Notes: generated from the sequence alone by a model not told the origin. DNA of 64,000 nt from an uncultured Saprospiraceae bacterium (GCA_937951615.1 CALFBH010000075.1:1-64000); one strand, 5' to 3'. Shown: positions 40,825 to 50,386, counted from the first letter of the stretch. Numbers and translations: made by a program.

Positions 40825-40926
40825 TTGCGATAACTATGCAGCCATTTATTTGCTTTATTTACTTCCCTTCGCAAGCCGATAAAAAGACACCTGTCATTGG
40901 TTAAAGTGATACAGCCCTTAGTGCTA

Positions 40927-40956
40927 AGGAATTTATAAGTTTTTTTACAAATTCCT
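40927..40956. promoter_or_regulatory. 8-bp inverted repeat upstream of the two-domain oxidoreductase
   Basis: AGGAATTT (40927-40934) pairs with AAATTCCT (40949-40956) around a 14-base loop containing seven T. It ends 17 bases before the ATG at 40974. It could be a terminator for the methyltransferase gene or a leader hairpin; no T run follows the stem on the plus strand. Confidence 0.4.
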
Positions 40957-40973
40957 AAAGTGAGCAAATTGAA

Positions 40974-43094
40974 ATGAAACAAATAATACAAGACCTAAAA
41001 TCGGGAGGAACGATACTCGAAGAAGTCCCCGTACCACAGGTACGGACAGGGCATATACTCATACGCACACACCGCAGTTTAGTTTCCTTGGGAACAGAAA
41101 GGATGTTGGTTAATTTTGGCAAAGCCAGCTACATCAACAAAGCCCGCCAACAACCAGAAAAAGTAAAACAGGTACTCCAAAAAGTAAAATCTGACGGACT
41201 AAAACCAACCGTTGAAGCTGTGATGCGTAAACTAGATGATCCACTGCCGCTCGGCTATTGCAATGCAGGAGAAGTGATTGCGGTCGGAAAAGGTGTCTCC
41301 GAATTTAAAGTCGGGGATCGAGTCATTTCCAACGGACATCATGCAGAAGTGGTTTGTGTGCCCAAAAACCTGGCTGCAAAAATACCGGATGGCGTAAGCT
41401 ATGAAGAAGCCAGTTTTACCGTTATTGGAGCCATTGCCTTGCAGGGCGTGCGTCTGATTAATCCGACTTTTGGCGAAACGATTGTCGTGACAGGCTTGGG
41501 ATTGATTGGACTGATCGCTGCACAATTATTGATGGCGAATGGCTGTGAAGTCATTGGTTTAGATTTTGATCCGGAAAAAGTAGCACTGGCAAAAAGCTGG
41601 GGCGTGAATGCCATTGCCGTTTCTGATGCCACCAATCCAGCTAAACTTGTCGAAGACCTCACCAACGGAACTGGCGCTGATGGCGTATTGATTACAGCCT
41701 CTACAAAAAGCGATGAAGTCATTTCGCAGGCAGCGCAGATGAGCCGCAAACGCGGACGTATTGTATTGGTCGGCGTCATAGGACTGAATATTCAACGGTC
41801 TGATTTTTTTGCAAAAGAATTGTCCTTTCAGGTGTCCTGCTCTTATGGGCCAGGACGATATGATGAAGAATATGAAACCAAAGGCAATGACTATCCAATG
41901 CCTTATGTCAGGTGGACAGAAAAGCGGAATTTTGAAGCAGTACTGAATGCAATTTCAAAAGGAAGACTCCACATTAAAAATTTGATCAGCGAAGAAATTG
42001 AGCTGGAGGATTATGGGAAAATTTATAATGATATTGGACAGGCAAAAGGAATTGCCTATGTGCTGAAATATCCGGCAACTGCCAAACTAGAGCAAACTAC
42101 TGTAGCCATTACAGGAAAGCAATTTGAAGGTAAAAAAGGCGTTTTGGGCGTCATTGGTGCAGGGAATTTCACGAAAGCCATGATTCTGCCCACCCTGAAA
42201 AAACTCAACGCAAATATTAAATATATTGCTAGTGGAAGGGGATTGTCAGGTACAACAACAGCAAAGAAATACGGCATTGCCAATTCGACCACTGATTATA
42301 CAAATATCCTTTCGGATAATGAAGTGGACGCTGTGCTGATCACCACTCGCCACAACCAACATGCAAGTCAGGTCATGGAAGCATTGCAGGCAGGAAAACA
42401 TGTGTTTGTAGAAAAACCACTTGCTATCAATCGCAAAGAATTAACGGAGATTATCAGTGCTTATCAGCAAAATAATAGTATGTTGACAGTAGGTTTTAAT
42501 CGCCGTTTTTCGCCATTTATACAAGACGCCAAAAAACAACTGGGCAATGACAATACGCCCATCAACGTTATTGCTACCATGAATGCAGGTTTCATTCCTG
42601 CTGACCATTGGGTACAGGATATGGAAACTGGCGGTGGCAGAATCATTGGAGAAGCCTGCCACCTGATAGATTTGATGACTTTTCTGACGGGCAGCCTGGT
42701 GGATAGTGTGGTAGCGAATGCCTTCGGAACAAATTTTGAAGAAAATACAGATAATGTTTCTATACTTTTGCGGTATCGAAATGGTTCGCAGGGCGTGATT
42801 CATTATTTTTCTAATGGCAGCAAAGCCTATTCCAAAGAAAGGGTAGAAATATATTCCCAAAACCGAACCATGGTGATTGATAATTTCAGGCAATCAAAGT
42901 ATTATGGTTTTAAGGGAAGCGGCATGAAAAAATCGCAGGACAAAGGACACTATGAACAGTTCAAACGTTTTGTAGAAAGTGTAAAATCTGGCAATGAAGC
43001 GATAATTCCTTTTGAAGAAATTGTGAATACTACAGAGGCAAGTATAGCTGCGGTGGAATCGCTGGTGTCTGGAGGGTGGATTAAAATTGTGTAA
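40974..43094 (+). CDS. Two-domain dehydrogenase: zinc-type MDR fused to Gfo/Idh/MocA oxidoreductase
   Basis: A 706-residue fusion. Residues 1-370 are an alcohol-dehydrogenase-like MDR domain (PLGYCNAGEVIAVGKGVSEF, and the nucleotide site TGLGLIGLIAAQLLMANG near 170). Residues about 385-700 are a Gfo/Idh/MocA oxidoreductase (LGVIGAGNFTKAMILPTLKK near 386-405, and HVFVEKPLAI near 475 with the catalytic Lys). Such bi-domain oxidoreductases are common in Bacteroidota exopolysaccharide loci next to AsnB and heparinase-like genes. They probably oxidise or epimerise a sugar; reaction not established. Confidence 0.85.
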   Translation: MKQIIQDLKSGGTILEEVPVPQVRTGHILIRTHRSLVSLGTERMLVNFGKASYINKARQQPEKVKQVLQKVKSDGLKPTVEAVMRKLDDPLPLGYCNAGEVIAVGKGVSEFKVGDRVISNGHHAEVVCVPKNLAAKIPDGVSYEEASFTVIGAIALQGVRLINPTFGETIVVTGLGLIGLIAAQLLMANGCEVIGLDFDPEKVALAKSWGVNAIAVSDATNPAKLVEDLTNGTGADGVLITASTKSDEVISQAAQMSRKRGRIVLVGVIGLNIQRSDFFAKELSFQVSCSYGPGRYDEEYETKGNDYPMPYVRWTEKRNFEAVLNAISKGRLHIKNLISEEIELEDYGKIYNDIGQAKGIAYVLKYPATAKLEQTTVAITGKQFEGKKGVLGVIGAGNFTKAMILPTLKKLNANIKYIASGRGLSGTTTAKKYGIANSTTDYTNILSDNEVDAVLITTRHNQHASQVMEALQAGKHVFVEKPLAINRKELTEIISAYQQNNSMLTVGFNRRFSPFIQDAKKQLGNDNTPINVIATMNAGFIPADHWVQDMETGGGRIIGEACHLIDLMTFLTGSLVDSVVANAFGTNFEENTDNVSILLRYRNGSQGVIHYFSNGSKAYSKERVEIYSQNRTMVIDNFRQSKYYGFKGSGMKKSQDKGHYEQFKRFVESVKSGNEAIIPFEEIVNTTEASIAAVESLVSGGWIKIV

Positions 43095-43121
43095 CAACTT
43101 TAAAAAAACAGAGCCAGTAAA

Positions 43122-44435
43122 ATGATTAGAATTGTCAGGTTAATCGATTTATGCTTTATAGGAACAGCATTGATTATTTTTTTCAATCTGAACGGGATTG
43201 TGTTTCTGCTCACTGGCATTGAAGCTGCTTTTTCGTCGCTTATTCTTGGCTTCTGTATTCTTATCAGCTATTTTTTATTTTCTTATAAGAAGCTGACATT
43301 TCCTCATAAGACTTTTAATGTTGCTATCATTTCCTTTCTTGTCATTGGTAGTTGTACCTGGTTCTTGTTCAATCACAACTACCACGAGGTTGCCAATTAT
43401 TATAAAGTATTTAGAAAACATTTACCCGCAATGGTTTTGCTTTTCGCGATGTATAAATATTTTATCTACGTGGCAGATAGGGGAAAATTTAAAAAGGTCT
43501 TATTTTTCATCACGATATTGTTATTGTCTGTCACTGTCCTTGTCCCACTTGGAGCATTCATACCTGCTGTTGATGAGTTGTTAAAACCACTGGGAAAGGG
43601 AGGACTTCGTGCATCTGGTCTTTTTGCCAGTCCCAACCTTGCAGGTGTGCATTCCAATTTTACCCTTGCTTTTGTATTGTTTTTTATACTTCAGAGTAAA
43701 CGATTTTCACTGCTGTTTGTGGCTACTGTACCTATTGTATTATACGCAGGTGTTTTGACCTTTTCAAAAGCAACGATGCTCGTTTCAGGTACACTCGTGT
43801 CGCTTTTTGTTATATACAATCTGATGTTTTTTTTTAAAATCGGAAACAAGAGTAAAAAAAGATTTATTGTATTCCTGGTGGTGGTCTGTGGAGGTTTAGT
43901 GGTTTCTGCACCGCAGATTAAGCAGGCTGCCGGCACCCTGAATTATTTACAGTTTAAGCGATTGACAGAGGTAGCGGCAATCGCACAGGGAGAAGTGAAT
44001 GAGGAAACAACAACAGACCGTTCAGTTGCGTGGAAGGAAGCTATTACTATGATTAGTAAAAATCCCATACTGGGATATGGACTGTCTTCTTTTCATAATT
44101 TGCCTAAATTTAGACTTGGAACTCATAATACTTATCTCATGATATGGGGAGAAGGGGGGATTGTTCCTTTTATGACTTTATTGGTATTCGTACTCACTGT
44201 TTTTTATAGGAGTTTTTTCTGGATTCGAGATCCCTCTTATCGCTTTCTTGCACTATCTCTGAGTATGATTATTTTTATTCAAATGTATGGGGCTGCTCAT
44301 ACAGGACTCAATAATAGTGAAGTCTTAAGTATGGTGGCCATATTATTGACAATTATAGAAACCCAACGTGGCAAGATGCCTGAAAGGCTATCTGAAATAG
44401 CCTCCAAACATGCTCTAAGCCCTGAAAAAGACTAA
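43122..44435 (+). CDS. O-antigen polymerase/ligase-like membrane protein (Wzy/WaaL family)
   Basis: A 437-residue protein with about 12 predicted membrane segments and a large periplasmic loop near 270-330 containing KNPILGYGLSSFHN and LGTHNTYLMIWGEGGIVPF, the signature of the O-antigen ligase family (PF04932). As polymerase it joins flipped repeat units; as ligase it would attach the polymer to a lipid. A separate ligase gene is not seen in the window, so I favour Wzy. A run of Thr/Ser/Glu near 285-295 (AQGEVNEETTTDRS) precedes the loop. Confidence 0.82.
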   Translation: MIRIVRLIDLCFIGTALIIFFNLNGIVFLLTGIEAAFSSLILGFCILISYFLFSYKKLTFPHKTFNVAIISFLVIGSCTWFLFNHNYHEVANYYKVFRKHLPAMVLLFAMYKYFIYVADRGKFKKVLFFITILLLSVTVLVPLGAFIPAVDELLKPLGKGGLRASGLFASPNLAGVHSNFTLAFVLFFILQSKRFSLLFVATVPIVLYAGVLTFSKATMLVSGTLVSLFVIYNLMFFFKIGNKSKKRFIVFLVVVCGGLVVSAPQIKQAAGTLNYLQFKRLTEVAAIAQGEVNEETTTDRSVAWKEAITMISKNPILGYGLSSFHNLPKFRLGTHNTYLMIWGEGGIVPFMTLLVFVLTVFYRSFFWIRDPSYRFLALSLSMIIFIQMYGAAHTGLNNSEVLSMVAILLTIIETQRGKMPERLSEIASKHALSPEKD

Positions 44436-44495
44436 TATGGATAATCAGAAATGGAATTGTACTGAATAAGACACCCTAAAATTACAATTATCCCT

Positions 44496-44503
44496 TAACT
44501 TTG
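44496..44503 (+). promoter_or_regulatory. Bacteroidota -7 box (TAACTTTG) for the epimerase at 44524
   Basis: TAACTTTG matches TAnnTTTG, and lies 20 bases before the ATG; transcription would start around 44509-44512, leaving a leader of about a dozen bases. The very short leader contrasts with the long repeat leaders elsewhere. Confidence 0.6.
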
Positions 44504-44523
44504 CCATTTACCCTACTCACTAA

Positions 44524-45486
44524 ATGAATCGAACTATACTCATTACTGGAGGTGCGGGCTTTATCGGAAGTCACCTCGCTGAACGCATGCTCAACGAAGG
44601 TTGGCAGGTGACGGTAGTGGACAACCTCGATCCATTCTACGACATTAGCATCAAGCATCAAAACCTCAACCTTTGCCGACAATACGGCGATAGCTTTAGG
44701 TTTGTGCAATTGGATATTACCGATTATGCAGCATTGGCTAGTGAGCTAACAGATACTTATGATGCTATTGTACACCTTGCGGCAAAAACAGGTGTTCGTC
44801 CATCCGTGACCAATCCACGTGTCTATTCTTTTGTGAATACACAAGGAACTCAAAATATGTTGGAACTAGCTCGCGAGCTGGGTGTTAAGCAATTTATTTA
44901 TACCTCTTCCAGTAGTGTCTATGGCTTGAATACCAACTTGCCCTGGTCGGAAGACGATCAAAGCCTTCGACCTGTGAGTCCTTATGCCTGCTCAAAACTG
45001 GCTTCCGAATTACTCGGACACTCTTACAGTCAGTTGTATGGTATTCGGTTTGTTGGTTTACGCTTCTTTACCGTATATGGTCCTCGACAACGACCTGATC
45101 TCGCCATTCATAAATTTGCAGCGAAAATGATTAGTGGCACGCCCATTCCCGTTTTCGGCGATTTCAATTCTGGCAGAGATTATACCTACATTGAAGACAT
45201 TATCAATGGTGTCAGAAAAGCTATCGACTACGATAAAACGCCCTTTGAAGTCATTAACCTCGGCAATAACAAAAATATCAGCATGACTGAAATGATTCAG
45301 ACACTGGAAGATGTATTTGAAGTCAAAGCCCAAATCAACCGCTTACCTGCCCACGCAGGCGACCTACTCCTCACTTGCGCCAATATCGAAAAAGCGCAGC
45401 GACTTTTAGATTATCAGCCGAAAGTATCTTTTCAGGAAGGCATCGAATTGTTCAAAAACTGGCTCATGGTGGAGAGTAAATTATAG
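44524..45486 (+). CDS. UDP-glucuronate 4-epimerase-like extended SDR
   Basis: A 320-residue NAD-dependent sugar epimerase with TGGAGFIGSHLAERML near 8-23, TSSSSVYG near 124-131 and PYACSKLASE near 148-157 (catalytic Tyr-x-x-x-Lys intact). The loop DPFYDISIKHQNL and the ending VRPSVTNPRVY are shared with UDP-glucuronate 4-epimerases that make UDP-galacturonate. UDP-galacturonate, which AsnB-type enzymes may amidate once incorporated, would fit the neighbouring genes (inference). UDP-glucose dehydrogenase is not in the window. Confidence 0.82.
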   Translation: MNRTILITGGAGFIGSHLAERMLNEGWQVTVVDNLDPFYDISIKHQNLNLCRQYGDSFRFVQLDITDYAALASELTDTYDAIVHLAAKTGVRPSVTNPRVYSFVNTQGTQNMLELARELGVKQFIYTSSSSVYGLNTNLPWSEDDQSLRPVSPYACSKLASELLGHSYSQLYGIRFVGLRFFTVYGPRQRPDLAIHKFAAKMISGTPIPVFGDFNSGRDYTYIEDIINGVRKAIDYDKTPFEVINLGNNKNISMTEMIQTLEDVFEVKAQINRLPAHAGDLLLTCANIEKAQRLLDYQPKVSFQEGIELFKNWLMVESKL

Positions 45487-45524
45487 GGCACTTATTTTTT
45501 TACCAGCCTTAAATCAATTCGAAA

Positions 45525-46490
45525 ATGAAAAGAAAAATAATCAAACTGTTAATGCTTGTATCAGTTCCTCTGTTCATGTCAACAGGCATACTATTGTATT
45601 TGGCTGTAAGCCCTGTAAAAAGTAAAGACGTGGGGACATTTGGGTATAAAGCGAAAATGTTTTCCAAATCTACGCTTATGTCATTCTATGACAGCTATAA
45701 AAACTTTTCAGTTGAAGATTACGGTTCTAATCCCTTAGATGAAGATTATGTGCTGGAAAACCTCAATCACCCTTACTATGAAGATATTCGTAATGATGAA
45801 AGGCTAAAAGTTTTTTATGAGAAAGACATCTTTAAGCTTGAAGATTATATTTTGATGAGAGAGTATCTAAGGGATTTGTTTCCTCACGGTACTTCGTCTA
45901 AAAATTATCTGAATACGAATTTGATAGAGATGCTGAATGCTGCCGAAAAAGGAGAAAAATTTTTATGCGGGCAGATCAGCAAAATGCTTTGTCAGATGAT
46001 TATGGCATCCGGTACACATGCAAGAGTAGTGGGAATCTCGAATGCCAAAGGAAGCGGACATGTCGTAGTAGAATATTGGAGTAAAGACTTAGATAAGTGG
46101 GTCTTACTTGATCCAGATTATAATGTTCATTACACCTCTTCAGACAGCATTCCGCTCAATGGATTGGAATTGTTTCAACTGTCAAAAAGTGAAAATAAGT
46201 CGGTTTTAAAACATAAAGGAGCGTCTTCTAATACGCTATTTAGTGCTAAAACCAAGTTGTACGAAAATTTTTACCGCAATGGTGTCGCAGTTGATTTTTA
46301 CAATCAGTGGGCATCCAAAAATTATAAAAGAAAAAATCCTGTCAGATCGCCTATAAATTCCTGCATATATGTCGGCAGCCTCCCTAATAGCCAAAGGTAT
46401 TACAAATACGATTATCCGATAGATGACAACTCAATTATTGATATGCTCTATGCTAATCCATTTGATTATGAGCTTGGTGGTGGAGAGTAA
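45525..46490 (+). CDS. Transglutaminase-like membrane-anchored protein
   Basis: A 321-residue protein with an N-terminal hydrophobic anchor (residues 8-27) and a transglutaminase-type core: Cys in FLCGQISKMLCQMIM near 145-159, His in GSGHVVVEYW near 183-192 and Asp in VLLDPDYNVHY near 201-211. This Cys-His-Asp order is the papain-like triad. Related proteins are found in exopolysaccharide loci, where their substrate is unknown; they may act on peptides or be structural. The long C-terminal region (residues 230-321) is unlike known domains I recall. Confidence 0.6.
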   Translation: MKRKIIKLLMLVSVPLFMSTGILLYLAVSPVKSKDVGTFGYKAKMFSKSTLMSFYDSYKNFSVEDYGSNPLDEDYVLENLNHPYYEDIRNDERLKVFYEKDIFKLEDYILMREYLRDLFPHGTSSKNYLNTNLIEMLNAAEKGEKFLCGQISKMLCQMIMASGTHARVVGISNAKGSGHVVVEYWSKDLDKWVLLDPDYNVHYTSSDSIPLNGLELFQLSKSENKSVLKHKGASSNTLFSAKTKLYENFYRNGVAVDFYNQWASKNYKRKNPVRSPINSCIYVGSLPNSQRYYKYDYPIDDNSIIDMLYANPFDYELGGGE

Positions 46491-46743
46491 CTCCAAAAGA
46501 TTAAAAATTTTAATTCGCAATATTTCTACAAACATTTTGTCCCGAATGGGGCTGTATTTTCAAAAAAAGTGTTGAACTAGCTTCGTAGATGCTAAACGTT
46601 TGTAGAAAATAGTCGACCAACAGCATTTTAGCTGCGTAGCTGCGACATGTTTTTCGCCATATTCGCCTGTTTTAGAATAGATAATTTTGATGCGTTTGCC
46701 CTAGCTCTATTTGGAAATTAACAATACTTCAATATCCCAAAAA
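46491..46743. other. Intergenic gap between convergent genes
   Basis: About 250 bases between the transglutaminase-like gene and the minus-strand fucose gene. It contains a short repeated word, TAGCTGCGTAGCTGCGACATG split as TAGCTGCG and TAGCTGCGACATG near 46629-46650, and AGCTTCGTAGATGC upstream of it. I see no open frame with coding character, no RNA gene and no strong terminator stem. Confidence 0.5.
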
Positions 46744-47673
46744 TCACCCAAACACCTCAGCAACCTCCCCATACACCCGCCGAATACCAGTCTCCAAATC
46801 AATCTGAGCTGTCCAGCCCTGTGCAGTCAGCTTACTCACATCCAGCAGCTTACGAGGCGTGCCGTCGGGCTTAGAAGTATCGTGTTGCAACTCACCTTCA
46901 AAACCCACAATCTTTTTAATCAGCAAAGCCAAATCCCGAATAGAAATATCCTCGCCCGTGCCGATGTTCACGAGTCCTTGTTCATTATAATTGAGCATGA
47001 GGTGGTAACAGGCATCCGCCAGATCATCTACATGCAGAAATTCCCGTTTTGGTGTACCTGTACCCCAGATTTCCACAGAAGGCGCAGCACTGACTTTTGC
47101 TTCATGAAACTTGCGCAGCAAAGCCGGCAAAACATGAGAATTTTTTAGGTCGTAATTGTCATTGGGTCCATAAAGATTGGTCGGCATCACCGAAATGAAA
47201 TTGCAGCCATACTGCGCCCGATACGCATCACATAACTTAATACCCGCAATTTTGGCAATCGCATAAGGCTCATTGGTCGGTTCTAGTTCGCCAGTGAGCA
47301 GATAGTCTTCGCGTAAAGGCTGGTCAGCCATTTTCGGATAAATACAAGAAGAACCCAAAAACATCAACTTCTTCACACCTTGGAGGTGGGCAGCATGGAT
47401 GACATTATTCTGAATCATCAAATTATCATACAAAAATTCGCCTCGATACGTATTATTGGCATGAATACCACCAACTTTGGCAGCAGCCAGAAAAACATAG
47501 TCCGGTTTTTCTGCTTCAAAAAACGAATGAACAGCCTGCTGATTGCGCAAATCAACCTCACTCGATCTACGAAATAGGAAGTTGTCATAGCCTTCGTTTT
47601 TTAGCTTACGCAAAATAGCAGAACCCACCATTCCTCGGTGTCCGGCAATATATATTTTAGCAGATTTATCCAT
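46744..47673 (-). CDS. fcl: GDP-L-fucose synthase
   Basis: A 309-residue SDR epimerase/reductase that converts GDP-4-keto-6-deoxymannose to GDP-L-fucose. Motifs: [15 protein letters not shown] near 10-24, [18 protein letters not shown] near 105-122 and [11 protein letters not shown] near 132-142 with the Tyr-x-x-x-Lys. [14 protein letters not shown] is the family hallmark. The partner GDP-mannose dehydratase (gmd), usually adjacent, is not in the window. The gene is convergent with the polysaccharide operon, and expresses from its own promoter. It implies fucose, or a related 6-deoxyhexose, in the glycan. Confidence 0.93.
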   Translation of the reverse strand: MDKSAKIYIAGHRGMVGSAILRKLKNEGYDNFLFRRSSEVDLRNQQAVHSFFEAEKPDYVFLAAAKVGGIHANNTYRGEFLYDNLMIQNNVIHAAHLQGVKKLMFLGSSCIYPKMADQPLREDYLLTGELEPTNEPYAIAKIAGIKLCDAYRAQYGCNFISVMPTNLYGPNDNYDLKNSHVLPALLRKFHEAKVSAAPSVEIWGTGTPKREFLHVDDLADACYHLMLNYNEQGLVNIGTGEDISIRDLALLIKKIVGFEGELQHDTSKPDGTPRKLLDVSKLTAQGWTAQIDLETGIRRVYGEVAEVFG

Positions 47674-47691
47674 GATTTAATGTATTTGCAA

Positions 47692-47699
47692 CAAAAGTA
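47692..47699 (-). promoter_or_regulatory. Promoter -7 box (TACTTTTG, minus strand) for fcl, inside a terminator stem
   Basis: On the minus strand TACTTTTG fits TAnnTTTG and lies 18 bases upstream of the fcl ATG at 47673. Seven of its eight bases are inside the perfect palindrome at 47693-47738, so the terminator of the upstream gene and the promoter of fcl share sequence. Confidence 0.6.
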
Positions 47700-47738
47700 A
47701 AAAAGACCGTCGAAATTTCGACGGTCTTTTTTACTTTT
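47693..47738. terminator. Perfect 46-bp bidirectional terminator palindrome
   Basis: A perfect inverted repeat with 23-bp arms, centre GTCGAAATTTCGAC, stem AAAGACCGTCG, flanked by A and T runs on both sides. It can end transcription in either direction. It sits between two minus-strand genes, after 47795-48613 and before fcl. Confidence 0.9.
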
Positions 47739-47794
47739 AAAGACATTTTATTTAAAACAACTCGAAGCGAAGCGATCTCACTTCTCACTTCTCC

Positions 47795-48613
47795 TTAAGT
47801 AAAATCATCAATTAAATGGTCACTGATGTCCTGTTCAGTACCTTCATTCAGTCCGACAATTTGCTCAAAAGCTATAAAGTTGGCAATGCTAATTACGGGA
47901 ATGGCTATAATAAGACCTACAACAAAGCATAACAAACCACCCATAGCCAGCAACATTAAAACCAAGCCGAAGCCAAAAATTGAAAACCATTTTTTACCAA
48001 TGATTTTACGACTTGCTTCCATGGCTGGCCAAAAGTCCATTTTTTTGAACACAATGAAAAAATTTGTCCAACTCCAGGCAACACTCAGATAAATAAGTGG
48101 AAGCATGGTGAGGAAAGCCGTCACCCAATAGATAGGGCTTTCAAAGATGCTATAATCAAAGTCAAGCCCAGGGATATTACCCTGCTCCAAACCCGCAATA
48201 TCGCTATACATTTCCATGAGTAATGGAAAACTCATAATCAAAATCGGAACACAACAGACCAGCGTAATCAGCGACATCACCAAAGCAGCGAGAACAAGCT
48301 GTATCGGCTTATTATGTTGCCTGAAGCCGTCAAAAAAATGATTAAAATCAACAGGTTCATTACGAATGGATTTATTGACGACGATAGCCGTTCCTACAAC
48401 GAGCATTGGACTTATGATAGCCGAAAGAACCCAACCGATATACGGAATACTTTGTGCGGTTCCTCCGACGATGGCAGAGAGAAACATAAATCCGATATAC
48501 ATGCCAGGGTTTTTCTTAAAATGCTCCCAGGCTAAACCAATATATTTACTGATTTCGACCTTATAGCCTTTGTGGATGAGGTCATTCATTTTATAATTGA
48601 AATTGGAATCCAT
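47795..48613 (-). CDS. Multi-span membrane protein (beta-barrel-insertion unrelated; DUF975/GDPD-membrane-like)
   Basis: A 272-residue protein with a soluble N-terminal 30 residues and about six predicted membrane segments, including NPGMYIGFMFLSAIVGGTAQ, LVLAALVMSLITLVCCVPIL and FGFGLVLMLLAMGGLLCFVV. It resembles the uncharacterised DUF975-type or glycerophosphodiesterase-membrane-domain proteins common in Bacteroidota and Firmicutes. No catalytic residue is evident, and its function is unknown. Ends in an acidic tail (GTEQDISDHLIDD). Gene order gives no clear pathway. Confidence 0.55.
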   Translation of the reverse strand: MDSNFNYKMNDLIHKGYKVEISKYIGLAWEHFKKNPGMYIGFMFLSAIVGGTAQSIPYIGWVLSAIISPMLVVGTAIVVNKSIRNEPVDFNHFFDGFRQHNKPIQLVLAALVMSLITLVCCVPILIMSFPLLMEMYSDIAGLEQGNIPGLDFDYSIFESPIYWVTAFLTMLPLIYLSVAWSWTNFFIVFKKMDFWPAMEASRKIIGKKWFSIFGFGLVLMLLAMGGLLCFVVGLIIAIPVISIANFIAFEQIVGLNEGTEQDISDHLIDDFT

Positions 48614-48655
48614 TGAATGATTAGTTTTATAATGTTTATGAAATAAGATTTAAGT

Positions 48656-50386
48656 TTAAAATGACCGAGGGCTGAGAGAATAAACGCTCAAATTTACTAA
48701 AGTATCTCTAAAAACCAGCTCATGATCCTGAAATAATGTTGATTCAAAATCGGGTTTGTCCCAGCAGAAAAAATAATCAATATCATGCTGTTCAAGTTTT
48801 TGCAAACCTTCAGTTTTCAGGCGTTCATTCGATAATTGTCCCCAATACTTGAAACGATGTTCGTATAATAAGTAAATATCAGCATCCAGGCTGATCAGAT
48901 TGCCAGAAGGGTGATTGGCGGCAACACTTTTGCCCTTTAGGGGAATTTGTTTCAATTGCTCATTAATCACACTGACCTGCTGGAAAAAATGTCGATCACT
49001 TGTCATGCGACCCAGTCGATCACAGGTATTAATCAACATGATTAAACTTGCTAAAACCAGCCATATTTTTACTGTAGCCCAGCCAGTCCTTCGACCGACT
49101 ATTTGCATAATAGCCCAAAAAATCAGCCAGAGCAAAATATAATCGACCAACAGATAACGCGGTCGGATAAAAATAAGCAGGTAGCCGCCTGTATAAATCA
49201 AAACAGCCAGTAAGAATACGCCTATCCAGTAAGCAGTTGCCCATTTTTCTATGAAAACGGATGGAGACAAAGAGGGAATAATTTTAGGCGAAAGCCGATA
49301 AGCCACGAAAAGTCCACACAAAGCAATGAACAATAAAAGCAGCACATCCCGAATGAAAACGGTATAAAACAGGCTGGATATGTTTTTACGAATATTTTGA
49401 ATAAAATGCGCGCTGTTTTCAGGCGAAGCAAATGGATGCCAATCCTCCACAAACAAACCCGCTTCCTGGTAAGCCCAGTATTTGGTATAAGGTGTTTCTG
49501 GATTCAGCAATTCGTCTTTGGTCAGGTGAACGCCTTTCATCACATTCCCCGTAAGGGCAAGATTATACTTTCCTGATGTGCCGACGGTCAGTTGCCCCGT
49601 CTTATAACTCATCGCGCCTATCCACACACTGCTCATCAATCCAAAAACCAACATCGTCTGCGCATATTTTTTTATTACTTGTCGCGGAGCGCAAAATGGA
49701 AGCTGAGGTTTAAGCCATTTCAACACAAAAATAATCAAACAAAGCAAACTGAAATGAGCAACAAAAAAAGGCAGCCCATAACCTTTGCTCCAATACATCA
49801 GTCCGCCAGCCAGCCCGACTTTCCACGGCAATGTACGGTGGGTTGAAACCCACCGCTTTTGCGAAAATAACGTTTGTTTCACAAAAGCGCAGGACTTCAG
49901 TCCTGCGTGCATCATGAAAAACCGACTATCCGAAACCAATAACAAATACCAAAGCCCAGCAGTCAACAACAACAAATCAGGCGTCAGAATCAAAGCCGCC
50001 AACAGCAAAACCGGAAAAATAGGAACAATCGCCAAAATTTCCTGCATAGCCGATAAGCCAAGCCGCCGCAACATCCGCAAAAACAGCCACAAAGCCAGCC
50101 CACCAATCAGTATTTGCAGCAACTTAAAAGCCACCAGCCCATCCAGTCCCATTGCCAAAAAAGGCAGCATCAAAATAGAAATCAACATGCCCCAATATGA
50201 ATTGATGCCTTCTGAAAATCGTCCCTGCAAAAAATCTTCGCTCATCAGCAAATAACAAAAGGTGTCCGGCTGTGTGATGACATGGAAGTATTCTACATAG
50301 CCCCACAAACTCATCAGCGCATAGACAAGTAGCCATGCCCAGCGATGCCGCTGAAAAAAAATAGCGATATGGTGCAGAATATTCAC
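48656..50386 (-). CDS. GT39-like integral membrane glycosyltransferase carrying an in-frame palindromic insert
   Basis: A 576-residue protein with about 10 to 12 membrane segments and an N-terminal loop HVITQPDTFCYLLMSEDFLQG whose Asp resembles the catalytic acid of polyprenyl-phosphate-dependent enzymes (GT39/PMT-like). It should transfer a lipid-phosphate-linked sugar on the outer face of the membrane. Residues near 156-186 (AGLKSCAFVKQTLF and nearby) are encoded by an 80-bp palindromic element read in frame (see 49836-49907). The start is GTG at 50386; TATCTTTA about 10 bases upstream could be a -7 box, which would give an almost leaderless mRNA. Confidence 0.72.
   Translation of the reverse strand: MNILHHIAIFFQRHRWAWLLVYALMSLWGYVEYFHVITQPDTFCYLLMSEDFLQGRFSEGINSYWGMLISILMLPFLAMGLDGLVAFKLLQILIGGLALWLFLRMLRRLGLSAMQEILAIVPIFPVLLLAALILTPDLLLLTAGLWYLLLVSDSRFFMMHAGLKSCAFVKQTLFSQKRWVSTHRTLPWKVGLAGGLMYWSKGYGLPFFVAHFSLLCLIIFVLKWLKPQLPFCAPRQVIKKYAQTMLVFGLMSSVWIGAMSYKTGQLTVGTSGKYNLALTGNVMKGVHLTKDELLNPETPYTKYWAYQEAGLFVEDWHPFASPENSAHFIQNIRKNISSLFYTVFIRDVLLLLFIALCGLFVAYRLSPKIIPSLSPSVFIEKWATAYWIGVFLLAVLIYTGGYLLIFIRPRYLLVDYILLWLIFWAIMQIVGRRTGWATVKIWLVLASLIMLINTCDRLGRMTSDRHFFQQVSVINEQLKQIPLKGKSVAANHPSGNLISLDADIYLLYEHRFKYWGQLSNERLKTEGLQKLEQHDIDYFFCWDKPDFESTLFQDHELVFRDTLVNLSVYSLSPRSF
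49836..49907. repeat. Palindromic (REP/MITE-like) element inside the GT39-like coding region
   Basis: Two terminal hairpins bracket the element: CGGTGGGTT-GA-AACCCACCG (49836-49855) and CGCAGGACT-TC-AGTCCTGCG (49888-49907), each with perfect 9-bp arms. Between them GCTTTTG and CAAAAGC form an inner inverted pair. This two-hairpin layout is that of mobile palindromic repeats, usually found between genes. Here it lies within a coding frame without disrupting it. Confidence 0.85.
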
